A stretch of 59,117 nt of DNA, from positions 1 to 59,117 of the forward strand of contig CAJUMB010000015.1 in assembly GCA_910587105.1 (NCBI GenBank), given 5' to 3'. Source of the stretch: an uncultured Lachnospiraceae bacterium (GTDB taxonomy: Bacteria > Bacillota > Clostridia > Lachnospirales > Lachnospiraceae). The notes below the pieces were generated by a model. The model was given only the letters and a program-made list of their open reading frames with translations. It was not told where the DNA came from and searched no databases. A program made the position numbers and the translations under genes. Shown here piece after piece: positions 43,821-53,563 of the stretch (position 1 is the stretch's first letter; each line of letters opens with the position of its first letter).

Positions 43821-45587
43821 ATGGCATGGTATGACGAAGCTGTTTTCTACCATATCTACCCATTGGGTCTTACCGGAGCACCAAAACAAAATTCTTATGC
43901 AGAGCCGGAACACCGTCTGAACACCCTGATTCCCTGGATTTCCCATATAAAAGAGATCGGCTGCAACGCCATCTACATCGGCCCGCTTTTTGAATCTGTG
44001 GGCCATGGTTACGAGACTACTGATTATAAAAAGTTAGACAGCCGTCTGGGAACAAATGAAGACCTGGCTGATTTCACTGCACAATGCCATGCCCAGGGAA
44101 TCAAAGTTATCCTGGACGGTGTATTCAACCACACTGGAAGAGATTTTTTCGCTTTCAAAGACATTCAGCAGAACAGAGAAAATTCTCCTTACAAAGACTG
44201 GTACTGTAACGTGAATTTCTGGGGAAACAATGAATATAACGACGGTTTCAGTTACGAAAACTGGGGCGGTTATAATCTCCTCGTAAAATTAAATCAGCAC
44301 AATCCCGCTGTCCAGAATTACATCTGCGATGTAATCCGGTTCTGGGTCAGCGAATTTGATATTGACGGCATACGTCTGGATGCAGCCGATGTTCTTGATT
44401 TTGAATATATGAAAGCTCTGAGGCAGACCGCCAACCAGGTGAAACCGGACTTCTGGCTGATGGGAGAAGTCATCCACGGGGATTACAACCGCTGGGTAAA
44501 CGAGGGCACCCTCCACTCTGTGACCAACTATCACCTTCACAAAGCACTCTATTCCGGTCATAACGACCATAACTATTTCGAAATTGCCCATACGGTAAAA
44601 CGGCTGTACGGCATGGGCGGAAACCGTCCTGACGGACTGAAGCTCTACAATTTCGTGGACAATCACGATGTGGAGAGAATCTATACCAAATTAAATAAGA
44701 AAGCCCACTTCGTCCCCGTTCATATATTACTCTATACACTGCCTGGAATTCCGTCCATCTACTATGGTTCTGAATTCGGCATTGAGGGAAAGAAGGAACC
44801 ATTTTCTGACGATTCCCTGCGGCCTGCTTTATCTCTTTCTGACTTTGGGGACGCGGTAAAAGAAAATCCTTGCACCCGTTTGACCGCCGCCCTGGGAAAA
44901 ATACGCCAGGATACACCTGCGCTTTCCTACGGAGACTACCAGGAATTGCTCCTGACCAACCGCCAATACGCATTTTCCAGAAACTACCAGGGCACATGCA
45001 CCATTGTCACAGTAAACAATGACGACAGCGATTTTATCATGACTCTCCACACAGAAGGCGGCGCCCCTGCATATATCGGTGCTCTGTCCGGTGAAAAAGT
45101 GCCAGTTCGGGAAGACGGATGTATCGCAGTGAATATAAAAGCAAATTCCGGAGAAATCTGGCTGCCATTGTCAGAGGCACCTGCCGACTGTACAGAAGAC
45201 TGCAAGGAAGAGCCCTGTTCTGCCGGGGCTGTGTCTGAGGACTGTGCAGAGGAAACCGCTTTTACAGCGCCGCAGCCAGAAACGGAGCCGGCTGCCATGG
45301 ATCATCCTGCCGTACAAGAACCATCTTTGGAAAAATCCACTGGGGAAATACCTGAGGAAATACCAGACTCCTTTGTTATCGAGGAACCTGCTCCGGAAGC
45401 ATCTGCCTCAAAACATCAGGATTCCTCTTATGATGAGGCTTTTGAAAAGGGCAGAATCACCGGCCTTCAGGAAGCAATTCTTGCCATTATGGAGAAAAAT
45501 GGTCCAGTCACTGACCAGATGCACAGGGATGTGATTAATAATATTTATCATGATTCTTTGATTAACTGGATTAAGAGTTTTCGTTGA
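43821..45587 (+). CDS. GH13 alpha-amylase family enzyme with acidic linker and helical tail
   Basis: A 588-residue cytoplasmic glycoside hydrolase (no signal peptide) like cyclomaltodextrinase or maltodextrin glucosidase. The four GH13 regions are visible: DGVFNHTG near 99, GIRLDAADV near 180 (nucleophile Asp), MGEVIHG near 213 (Glu), and FVDNHD near 280 (Asp). A beta C-domain runs to about 455. An unusual acidic Pro/Glu/Ala linker (about 458-530) and a roughly 50-residue helical tail (from YDEAFEKGR) follow. GAGGAGG precedes ATG 43821. The substrate is probably short maltodextrin. Confidence 0.9.
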   Translation: MAWYDEAVFYHIYPLGLTGAPKQNSYAEPEHRLNTLIPWISHIKEIGCNAIYIGPLFESVGHGYETTDYKKLDSRLGTNEDLADFTAQCHAQGIKVILDGVFNHTGRDFFAFKDIQQNRENSPYKDWYCNVNFWGNNEYNDGFSYENWGGYNLLVKLNQHNPAVQNYICDVIRFWVSEFDIDGIRLDAADVLDFEYMKALRQTANQVKPDFWLMGEVIHGDYNRWVNEGTLHSVTNYHLHKALYSGHNDHNYFEIAHTVKRLYGMGGNRPDGLKLYNFVDNHDVERIYTKLNKKAHFVPVHILLYTLPGIPSIYYGSEFGIEGKKEPFSDDSLRPALSLSDFGDAVKENPCTRLTAALGKIRQDTPALSYGDYQELLLTNRQYAFSRNYQGTCTIVTVNNDDSDFIMTLHTEGGAPAYIGALSGEKVPVREDGCIAVNIKANSGEIWLPLSEAPADCTEDCKEEPCSAGAVSEDCAEETAFTAPQPETEPAAMDHPAVQEPSLEKSTGEIPEEIPDSFVIEEPAPEASASKHQDSSYDEAFEKGRITGLQEAILAIMEKNGPVTDQMHRDVINNIYHDSLINWIKSFR

Positions 45588-45628
45588 ATTTTCACTGAGT
45601 TCGTTCTATGAATGATAGGTTCAGACAA

Positions 45629-45680
45629 CAGAACTGGCAGAGTGCAGCTGCTTATGCACTTTGCCAGTTCTGTTTATTTT
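45629..45680 (+). terminator. Terminator of the GH13 gene
   Basis: A 19-bp near-perfect stem (ACAGAACTGGCA with TGCCAGTTCTGT, extended by GAGTGCA/TGCACTT) followed by TTTATTTTT. Confidence 0.9.
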
Positions 45681-45689
45681 TCAGAAGCC

Positions 45690-46060
45690 TTTACACCATG
45701 TTACTGCTTTTTTTAGCTGATGTTTGGGACCAGATAGTTATAGTTTTATGTTTCGCGCGGATGAGAGCCGATTTGGATATCCCCGCAGGCTCTGTCACCT
45801 GCCTATATGAATGATCTTTCTGGATGTCAAAAACACGTAAAGGCTGAACCCCCCGATTTTTCCATTCCTGTGATTTTTTCTCCAAAATGTAGCAGCTTTC
45901 TCCCGCTAAAAGCGGTGAGAGAAAGCTACTAAAATAAAAAAAGAAGACGAAAGATTATACCAAATATATTCTTACGATTGAAAATTACAAAAAATCAAAG
46001 AATATGTCAAAAATTTCCAGAAACAAATTTAAAAGACTAAAATATATATTGTGCACCCTC
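45690..46060. other. Gap with no clear gene; hairpin and short frame
   Basis: A 64-codon minus-strand frame (45691-45885) has a helix-turn-helix-like ending but no ribosome site or complete domain, so it may be a gene remnant. At 45894-45927 AGCTTTCTC and GAGAGAAAGCT form a hairpin that could end the ABC operon transcript, although its T tract is weak. Confidence 0.35.
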
Positions 46061-46066
46061 TGTAAA

Positions 46067-47068
46067 TTATTTCATATATTTTTCAACGTTTTCTTTACTT
46101 ATAACTTCCAGTGGAGCCCAGATAATCCTGTTTTCCTCATCATCGTAAGCTATAACATCTCCTGATTGAAGCTTTTCAAATATTTCTACACCCATTTTTC
46201 CCATTTCATAGGGTTTCTGCATAATTGTACAGGCAATTTCACCTGATTTTATTGGTTCAAAGACAGCCTCATCCGCATTAAATCCTAAAATAGTTACATC
46301 TTTTCCTGGTTCAAGACCTGCGTCCGCAACAGCCTGTGATGCAGCAATCGCCATAGAATCATTCAAACAAAATACAAGAGTTACATCCGGGTTGGAGGCT
46401 AATATATTCTGCATACAAGAATATGCTTCGTCTGGATTGCTGTTGGCATTTAACTCTGACACCACCTCATATCCTTCATCTGTAACTACATCATAAAATC
46501 CATCTCTCCTCACATATGAACCTGCTGATGGATCATTTGTTATAATTGCCGCTTTTTGCTCTGTAGAATCGTTATCTTTAAGAAGTTCCATCGCATATTC
46601 TGCCGCCATTTTTCCACCTTCCACATTATCCGATTCAATCAGTATATCATAGTCCAATTCATCACTACCGAAGTCCACCATGATAACAGGTATCTCCTTT
46701 TCATGGGCTGCCTCTACAATCGCAGTTGCAGCTTCCGGTTTATAAGCAGTCAGAATCAGTGCGTCAATTCCCTGATTAATCAAATCCATACATCCAGAAA
46801 TCATAGTTGCCTCATCGCTTTGCTCATCATGTTCAAGGTATTTATATCCAGCCGCTTCCGCCGTTTCTCTTACTCCCTGAGCTAATGTAATATAATACTC
46901 ATAGCTCAAATCGTAACAAGAATATGCAATCGTGCCTTTTTCCTGTGTATCTGTTGTCTGCTCCTTCGTGGTTTTACTTTCATTTGTTCCTTCATCTGAA
47001 TTGCATCCTGTCAGACATCCTACAACAAATACCGCCATCATAATTGCTGCCATTTTTTTTAATTTCAT
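46067..47068 (-). CDS. Sugar-type ABC importer, substrate-binding lipoprotein
   Basis: A 333-residue ribose-type periplasmic-binding protein. The lipobox is LTGC near residue 22. The ligand-binding fold shows IAYSCYDLSYEYY, the DLINQGIDALILTAY segment near 103 and CLNDSMAIAASQAV near 218. It is the last gene of the operon that runs UroD-like, ATPase, permease, permease, binding protein. Ligand unknown. Confidence 0.92.
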   Translation of the reverse strand: MKLKKMAAIMMAVFVVGCLTGCNSDEGTNESKTTKEQTTDTQEKGTIAYSCYDLSYEYYITLAQGVRETAEAAGYKYLEHDEQSDEATMISGCMDLINQGIDALILTAYKPEAATAIVEAAHEKEIPVIMVDFGSDELDYDILIESDNVEGGKMAAEYAMELLKDNDSTEQKAAIITNDPSAGSYVRRDGFYDVVTDEGYEVVSELNANSNPDEAYSCMQNILASNPDVTLVFCLNDSMAIAASQAVADAGLEPGKDVTILGFNADEAVFEPIKSGEIACTIMQKPYEMGKMGVEIFEKLQSGDVIAYDDEENRIIWAPLEVISKENVEKYMK

Positions 47069-47096
47069 TTTGCTTTCTCCTTTTCATCCATATTTT

Positions 47097-48050
47097 TCAG
47101 TTTTTTATTCCCACATCTCTGCCTATTTGTTTTATAAAATCCATAGCGAATGCACATAAAAGAACTAATCCCATAAATATTCTCTGCCATTGGGTATCTA
47201 CATGATAAAGATTCATGCAATTACTCATGCTTGTATAAAATACTGCTGCTATTACTGTATTAAAAATACTGCCCGCTCCGCCGGACAAACTGGTTCCTCC
47301 CAATACCACCATCGTAATCGCGTCGAAATGAAAATTAGCTGCCATGCCCGGCCCCGCCGAAGCCTGGCGAGACGCTGATAAAATAGCTGACATTGCTGTA
47401 AATGCTCCCGCCAACATAAAAACACTCATTTTTATAAATTTTGTATTGATTCCGCTTATTTCACATGCTTTTACAGAATTCCCCATTCCCATTACACTCC
47501 GTCCATATACAGAATGTCTTAGTACTATTGAAGCCAGTACCGCCAAAATCACAAACACCAGAAATGGAACTGGCATTTTCATAATAGTTCCGTTCCCCAA
47601 AAACATGAAAAATTTATCACTATATACAACTGTCTTTCCATCTGTAATAATATAAGCTACTGCGCGAAAAATATAAAATGTGCCAAGGGTAACAATAAAG
47701 GCCGATATTTTCAAATACGCAATAATAAAACCATTAAGACTTCCGCAGATAACGCCCAATATTAAAATCAGTAAGAATGCCAGCCACATATTACAGATAT
47801 TGAGAAGTTTTACACCGACAACTGCCATAAGCGCCAGCATAGAACCTACTGATAAATCAAAATCACCCATGATAATACAGTACGTCATCCCGATTGCTGT
47901 AATACCTGTAAACGCTGACTCACGCAAAATATTCATTAAGTTATCTGCATTTCGAAAGGCAGGATTCGTGGTCACCATGACCGTCCAGAAAATAAGAAGC
48001 AGTAATAAAATCATATGTTTATTCCAGCTAATCTTTTTTATTTCTGACAT
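47097..48050 (-). CDS. Sugar-type ABC importer, permease 2
   Basis: A 317-residue RbsC-family permease with about eight to ten membrane helices. The DFDLSVGSMLAL motif near residue 62 and GGTSLSGGAGS near 253 are family signatures. GGAGGAG precedes the ATG, 3 bases after the preceding permease gene ends. Confidence 0.92.
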   Translation of the reverse strand: MSEIKKISWNKHMILLLLLIFWTVMVTTNPAFRNADNLMNILRESAFTGITAIGMTYCIIMGDFDLSVGSMLALMAVVGVKLLNICNMWLAFLLILILGVICGSLNGFIIAYLKISAFIVTLGTFYIFRAVAYIITDGKTVVYSDKFFMFLGNGTIMKMPVPFLVFVILAVLASIVLRHSVYGRSVMGMGNSVKACEISGINTKFIKMSVFMLAGAFTAMSAILSASRQASAGPGMAANFHFDAITMVVLGGTSLSGGAGSIFNTVIAAVFYTSMSNCMNLYHVDTQWQRIFMGLVLLCAFAMDFIKQIGRDVGIKN

Positions 48051-48052
48051 TT

Positions 48053-49012
48053 TTATCTCCTCCTTTCTGTTTTTTCTCCAAAAATCTGTAAATTTTTTCC
48101 ATTATTGAGAACAAGTGCCGCTATAAAAACAATTCCAATGACAAGCTGCTGATAATACGTGTTTACTCCACTAATGTTCAATCCATTTTTGATTACCGCA
48201 ATCAACAGTGAAGCTGCCATTGTACCAAAAAGATTTCCCTTTCCGCCGGTGAGAACTGTTCCCCCAAGCACCACTGTTGTAATCACATCCATGGCAAAGT
48301 CTTCCCCTACGGTTCCTTTTCCGAACATAATCTGTGAAGTCATAATTACAGTAGAAAATACTGTTCCCACTGCTGTACATACAAAGGCAAAAATCAGATA
48401 CTTTCCTGTATTAATTCCTGAAACTGTAGATGCCCGCAGATTAGATCCCACACTTCTCATGTACATTCCAAATTCTGTATACTCATAAACAATAAACGAT
48501 ACAGCATATACCAAAATCATAATAATAATCGGCACCGGAATTCCCAAAATCGTCCCTGAAGAAAAAAATTTTATAGAATTCATATTGTAAATTGGAATTT
48601 CCTTTCCGTGTGCCAGTAAAATAGCAATCCCTCTTATCACAATCATCGTTACAAGCGTCGCGGCAAAAGCTTGTATCTTCAAGTTTACCACAATTACCCC
48701 ATTGATAATGCCGCAGAAAACAGCAACTGCGAAAGCCGCTGTTATTCCTGCAGCAAGTCCAAACTGCAGACCAATTCGCGCAATTACCACACTAAGCAAA
48801 GCCTGAATAGAACCAATAGATAAATCAAAAACACCTGCTGTCATAGCAAACGTCATTCCAGCCGCGGCTATAGCTGTAATGCTCACTTGTACGAAAATAT
48901 TTTTGATATTAAACAGTGTCAGCATATTGGGCTGTAAACATGAGAAAATGATAAATACAAGAATAATTGCCCCAAACAAACCTGCTGTGTCGCTAAACCT
49001 GAACCGTTTCAC
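48053..49012 (-). CDS. Sugar-type ABC importer, permease 1
   Basis: A 319-residue RbsC-family permease, partner of the one downstream: GVFDLSIGSIQALL near 55 and GGTVLTGGKGN near 245. The start is GTG 49012, set by GGAGGAGG 7 bases before it, overlapping the ATPase gene by 20 bases; the upstream in-frame ATG at 49042 is inside the ATPase gene. Confidence 0.92.
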   Translation of the reverse strand: MKRFRFSDTAGLFGAIILVFIIFSCLQPNMLTLFNIKNIFVQVSITAIAAAGMTFAMTAGVFDLSIGSIQALLSVVIARIGLQFGLAAGITAAFAVAVFCGIINGVIVVNLKIQAFAATLVTMIVIRGIAILLAHGKEIPIYNMNSIKFFSSGTILGIPVPIIIMILVYAVSFIVYEYTEFGMYMRSVGSNLRASTVSGINTGKYLIFAFVCTAVGTVFSTVIMTSQIMFGKGTVGEDFAMDVITTVVLGGTVLTGGKGNLFGTMAASLLIAVIKNGLNISGVNTYYQQLVIGIVFIAALVLNNGKNLQIFGEKTERRR

Positions 49013-50519
49013 AACTTTTCCTCCTCCCCTTGCCCGCCGCATATGACAGAATTTTTTCTTTATTGAATTCTTCCCTCTCTATTTCTCCTGTAATACGTCC
49101 CTGCCAAAAAACAAGTGCACGGTCACATACTTGAATCAGTTCATTCATATCTGAAAATACAGCTAGTACACCCATCCCTTCCTGCGTCAGCCGGCGAAGC
49201 AGCTTATAAATTTCTTCTTTCGCGCCCACATCAATTCCTCTGGTGGGTTCCAGCATAATGAAAACTTTATTCTGAAGCAGCAGATTTCTGCCCAGCAATA
49301 CTTTCTGTTGATTTCCTCCGCTCAAAAAAGTGATTTTTTGTGACGGCTCTGCATACTTTATGTTCATAACTCCAGCCATTGTATTTAATTGTTCCAGCTC
49401 GTCCTGTGACCGCAAATAAAAGCCCAGCTTTTTCCTCAAATTTCGAATGGATATCATCGTCATATTTTCTTGTACAGACATTAACGGTAATATTCCGGAA
49501 TCTTTTCGGTCATCTGTCAAAAAACAAATTCCTTTATGAATGGCATCTTTTACTGAGTTAATCTGTATCCGACTGCCCTCCATCCATATCTCTCCCGAAT
49601 CTGCTTTTATTAATCCATATAATGCGGACAGCATTTCTTCTCTTCCACACCCCATTAAACCTGCAAGTCCAAGAATCTCCCCTTTATGCAGTTCAAATGA
49701 AACGTCTTCAAACATTCCGGCTTTTTTTAAATCTTTGACTTTCAACACCACTTCTCTTTTTACGTAGGATTTCCGCGCTTTACTCCCATCAATTTCATGC
49801 CCCACCATTAATTTTATAATTAAGTTCTCTGTTAATTCTGAGATTGGTTTTGTAGCCACATAGGTTCCGTCCCTTAAAACCGTAACGGTGTCGGCCATAT
49901 CAAAAACTTCTTTTAATCGGTGTGAAATATAAATCACTGTTTTTCCCTGCTCTTTTAAATTTCGAACCATCTGGCATAAACTGACCACTTCATCATCATT
50001 TAACGCAGCAGTGGGTTCATCCATGATGATAATTTCACTGTCATGTGCCAAAGCTTTCGCAATCTCCACCATCTGCTTTTCCGAAACACTCAGATTTCCC
50101 ACTAATACTTTAGGATTGATATTAATCTTCAGAGATTCCAGCAATTTTTTCGCATTTTCATTCTGCTTTTTTTTATCAACTAATCCTAATCCTGTTTTTT
50201 TAGGTGTATCAATAATAAAAATGTTTTCTGCCACAGTTAAATCCGGAATCAAATTAAATTCCTGATATATCACACTTATCCCTGCTTTCCGCGCATCCTG
50301 CACACTGTCCAGTTTCTGCTTTTCTCCGCGGATGAAGATTTCTCCTTTATCTGCCTGATAAACACCCCCCAATATTTTCATCAATGTGCTTTTTCCCGCT
50401 CCGTTTTCTCCCATGACTGCGTGAACGCTTCCTTTCTCGATATCAAAACTGATATCTTTAAGCGCAAACACCCCATAAAAGCTTTTAGAAACATGCCTTA
50501 TTTCCAGAAACCCGCTCAT
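48993..50519 (-). CDS. Sugar-type ABC importer, double ATPase
   Basis: A 508-residue ATPase of the RbsA/MglA type with two ABC domains. The first has Walker A GENGAGKST near residue 35 and Walker B EIIIMDEPTAAL near 160. The second has a degenerate P-loop (GLMGCGREE near 288), the signature LSGGNQQKVLLGR and FIMLEPTRGIDVG. That asymmetry is normal for the family. ATG 50519 is preferred because an ATG two codons earlier touches the ribosome site. Confidence 0.93.
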   Translation of the reverse strand: MSGFLEIRHVSKSFYGVFALKDISFDIEKGSVHAVMGENGAGKSTLMKILGGVYQADKGEIFIRGEKQKLDSVQDARKAGISVIYQEFNLIPDLTVAENIFIIDTPKKTGLGLVDKKKQNENAKKLLESLKININPKVLVGNLSVSEKQMVEIAKALAHDSEIIIMDEPTAALNDDEVVSLCQMVRNLKEQGKTVIYISHRLKEVFDMADTVTVLRDGTYVATKPISELTENLIIKLMVGHEIDGSKARKSYVKREVVLKVKDLKKAGMFEDVSFELHKGEILGLAGLMGCGREEMLSALYGLIKADSGEIWMEGSRIQINSVKDAIHKGICFLTDDRKDSGILPLMSVQENMTMISIRNLRKKLGFYLRSQDELEQLNTMAGVMNIKYAEPSQKITFLSGGNQQKVLLGRNLLLQNKVFIMLEPTRGIDVGAKEEIYKLLRRLTQEGMGVLAVFSDMNELIQVCDRALVFWQGRITGEIEREEFNKEKILSYAAGKGRRKSCETVQV

Positions 50520-50535
50520 AAGCATCCCTCTTCCG

Positions 50536-51690
50536 TTAAAAATATTTTTTCATCTTTTCTTCCATAATTTTATTAATTCGTTCTGCCACCTCATCAGAAT
50601 TTCTTCTGGCCGTTATGTATTTTCCCTTTACCATCGCAGCCGCAGGCGCAATATAGGACGCCACAATTAATCCCTTTGGTTTCAGCGTTTTCAATAATCC
50701 CTCATAATATTCATCAATTCCTTCATCAGAAGGATTAAAATCCCCTGCCACATAAGGAATTCCTGCCTGTGCCAACACCTCCTGTGTAACTGCCGCATGT
50801 TCGAAATCGTTCAGAAGCATATTATGATAAATCGTCAGGCCTTTTGTATTCTTCAAGTTCTCCGCCTGATGAGCCACATTCCCACAACAATGAATCCCCC
50901 CTCCCCCAAAAGCATCAAATAGTTTCTCATTGTACGGTTTGGCAAATTCAGCATAATCTTCCGCATTCATAAGCACTTCCTCATCGTCCGCGATAAACAC
51001 ACCTCCTTTTCCATCCAATCCACGGATATGCATCATAGAAGACGGTTCCTCATCTGGAATTCCCATTTGCCGTTTCTGCACCCTTATCCACATGATTAGC
51101 GCTTCTGTCACCTTTTCCATCAATTCATGGACTAATTCAGGCTCGTCATACATCCAGTATATAAAATTTTCATAGCCCACTAGATTAAACGCAGATGATA
51201 ATGGTCCTTGCAGATCTGTCAAGTTAATATCCAGATCGCACTTTTCACGAAAAAAATCTATGGTTTCCAGAACCATCGGCATCTGGCCATCCTTGTAAGG
51301 ATCAGGAATCTTCATATTTTTTACAAAGTTTTCGTCTACGTCACTGCGCATCTCCACCGCCGGATCCATACCTTTTTTATATGCCACCTGACTTCCAAAT
51401 CCGGAAGGAAGCACACCTGTGCCATACCAAGGAGAAAGAATGGGCTCCATGCAGTCCCCCCACCCTTTTTCATAATGCTTTTGCAGGAGTTCCAGCTGAT
51501 AATGATACATGCTCTCATAATCTCCCTTACAATAATTTTCAGGTATCCGTTCGGGAAGCTGTCCAAACAGCCACCAGCAGGCATCACAAATATATTTCAG
51601 AGGTCTCTCATTGCTAAAATCATATGCTTTTTTCATCTCTGCCCGAGAAAAGTCAATCTGTCTCTGGTAAAATTTTTTTATATATTCCAT
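50536..51690 (-). CDS. Uroporphyrinogen decarboxylase/MtaA-family protein
   Basis: A 384-residue TIM-barrel protein of the URO-D/MtaA superfamily, which includes haem-pathway decarboxylases and corrinoid:coenzyme M methyltransferases. The HCCGN segment near residue 270 fits the zinc site of the methyltransferase branch rather than true HemE. No corrinoid protein gene is adjacent. It is the first gene of the sugar-type ABC operon, so it may act on the imported compound, for example in demethylation or another C1 step. This role is inferred. AGGAGG precedes the ATG. Confidence 0.72.
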   Translation of the reverse strand: MEYIKKFYQRQIDFSRAEMKKAYDFSNERPLKYICDACWWLFGQLPERIPENYCKGDYESMYHYQLELLQKHYEKGWGDCMEPILSPWYGTGVLPSGFGSQVAYKKGMDPAVEMRSDVDENFVKNMKIPDPYKDGQMPMVLETIDFFREKCDLDINLTDLQGPLSSAFNLVGYENFIYWMYDEPELVHELMEKVTEALIMWIRVQKRQMGIPDEEPSSMMHIRGLDGKGGVFIADDEEVLMNAEDYAEFAKPYNEKLFDAFGGGGIHCCGNVAHQAENLKNTKGLTIYHNMLLNDFEHAAVTQEVLAQAGIPYVAGDFNPSDEGIDEYYEGLLKTLKPKGLIVASYIAPAAAMVKGKYITARRNSDEVAERINKIMEEKMKKYF

Positions 51691-51936
51691 ACACGTTCCT
51701 CCTAATCATTTATGTAAAAACATGATGTATTTTCATATTTTTACAAATTTTCACACATTTTATTTGTTAATTTGTATGTATTTTCTTAATATTTTATCAT
51801 TAATTACATATTAAGCAATGTCAGTTCTTATTATTAAATATAAAAATCTTATGATATTGACTTTCAGCCTTTTATTTTTTATAATAAATGAAGTTATGGA
51901 ACCCTCCTTGTGCCAGAATCCGCAAATGCTTTTTTG

Positions 51937-51946
51937 CCATATATGG
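51937..51946. promoter_or_regulatory. Palindrome in the divergent UroD-like/AraC region
   Basis: CCATATATGG is a perfect 10-base palindrome within the TTGCCATATATGGTAA context, in the 370-base divergent gap. It could be an operator for the adjacent AraC-type regulator. The rest of the gap is AT-rich with no gene. Confidence 0.35.
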
Positions 51947-52061
51947 TAAACTTGTGAGATATACCTCGGGATGTATATTGGATAATTCTGTGTGCATCTG
52001 ACAGAAAAACAGGCACAAGGGCAGCCACGAGAATATATTATGGGTAAAAGGAGGAATTTTG

Positions 52062-52922
52062 ATGGGACAGTTGAAAAGGGAAGATGATGTATTAATAGAA
52101 AAATATTTCCATATTCATACCCCTTCTGCAGATGCGCAAAGGCTATTTCTATATCCGCAACTATCTGCTTTTGCCGTTTGTGACCATGGCTATTTTCGTT
52201 CACGTTCCAGCTATCCCCATTACCTGCTCCTGCTCATTATACAAGGCAGTATATTTTTGACTGTTCCCAATCACAATTATATTTTGCCCTCAGGCAGCGT
52301 TCTGTTAATTGATATGCGGCATCCCCACATATATGGAACGTACGGCGATACACTCCCACAGCTTTACTGGATGCATTTCAATGGGACATCAATGCCGCAT
52401 CTTTACCAGTACATTATTTCTAATTCAAACACCCATATTTTTCCTGCAGATTCAAGTTTTATCCTGCAGTTTTCCAACCTGATCAAAGATCTGGCATCTA
52501 ACGAAAAACAACTTTCAGAAATGGCTGTTTCTGCTGAAATTTATCAGCTGCTCAGTCATCTGAAAATCTCCGGACACCAGCATAGTGCATCTATCCAGCC
52601 AGCCATTAATTATATACGAAGAAACTACTCCGATACCATTACATTAAAAACCTTAAGCTCTCTGGTTCACATGAGCATTCCCCATTTCAGCGCACGTTTT
52701 AAACATGAAATGGGCATTTCTCCCTATGCTTACGTAATTGACATAAGACTTACTGCTGCCAATTACATGTTGATATCCAGCAGCCAATCTGTAGAAGAAA
52801 TCTCCTCTGGAGCTGGTTTTAAAAGTACATCTTCATTTATTAAGGCATTTGCTAGAAAATATAAAAAAACGCCAGGCCAATTACGGCGTGACGTAAAAAT
52901 GTCATTAACTGAATTACATTAG
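52062..52922 (+). CDS. AraC family transcriptional regulator
   Basis: A 286-residue regulator. The N-terminal cupin-like sensing domain spans about 30-160 (LLIIQGSIFLTVP, PSGSVLLIDMRHPH). The C-terminal double helix-turn-helix spans about 185-285 (LKTLSSLVHMSIPHFSARFK and SVEEISSGAGFKSTSSFIKAFARK). It is divergent from the UroD-ABC operon and probably controls it. ATG 52062 has GGAGG 7 bases upstream. Confidence 0.9.
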   Translation: MGQLKREDDVLIEKYFHIHTPSADAQRLFLYPQLSAFAVCDHGYFRSRSSYPHYLLLLIIQGSIFLTVPNHNYILPSGSVLLIDMRHPHIYGTYGDTLPQLYWMHFNGTSMPHLYQYIISNSNTHIFPADSSFILQFSNLIKDLASNEKQLSEMAVSAEIYQLLSHLKISGHQHSASIQPAINYIRRNYSDTITLKTLSSLVHMSIPHFSARFKHEMGISPYAYVIDIRLTAANYMLISSSQSVEEISSGAGFKSTSSFIKAFARKYKKTPGQLRRDVKMSLTELH

Positions 52923-53459
52923 ATTTAAAATAATTACGGCATCTGTTTTTTGGACGCACCTTTTCTCAATTTTACATTTATAAACTTAAAAATATTCTCA
53001 TTAAACAGCTGAATCTCCTGATACAAAAAGCCAATTTCACGGGAAGGTACCGGAGTTGCTGAAGGTATTTCCATGAGAACACTCGTTTTTAGTTCATACC
53101 CACAAATTGTTTGATGACACTGGAAACTCCAATAATCATTTTGGCATTGTCCTGGTCAAGAAGCATGATGTTGGCATACTAAAATATCTCATTGTTTCTA
53201 CAATTCAATTTTTTCCTGTACACAGGTGTACAGACAAAATATACTAAATAATTCCTAACGCGTGTTTGAAAAATAAAAATTGCACAAAATATATGTTTCC
53301 CCCTCCCCTTTTATGGTAAAATAAAGAAAAAGTCCAGCTAATAAATGTCAATAGTAAAATAAAAAATGTTGATTATATTTTTGGATTAAAAAGGGCGCAT
53401 TTACCCCTTGGTGAAAATATCATTTTTTTAAGATATTGTTGTGTTACGGTTACAGTATT
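52923..53459. other. Degraded intergenic region without an intact gene
   Basis: AT-rich sequence. A short minus-strand reading frame near 53100-53175 encodes about 25 residues (with LLDQDNAKMIIGVSS) and is probably the tail of a lost gene. At 53259-53273 the sequence CGCGTGTTTGAAAAA matches the end of the 164-bp repeat. No intact gene or RNA was seen. Confidence 0.5.
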
Positions 53460-53558
53460 TTATGCAGCTTTGTCGCATTTAGCAGCTTTGTATTGTTTGA
53501 TGTGCTCCTGTGGAGTAATGATTTCAAATGGCTTGTTATCTCTAAGTATTGCGAATAT
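53460..53558 (-). pseudogene. C-terminal remnant, probably of a transposase
   Basis: About 30 codons ending at TAA 53460 read IFAILRDNKPFEIITP and QEHIKQYKAAK, resembling the tail of IS110-type transposases. There is no start or catalytic part. It abuts the left end of the IS3 remnant. Confidence 0.4.
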
Positions 53559-53563
53559 TAAAG

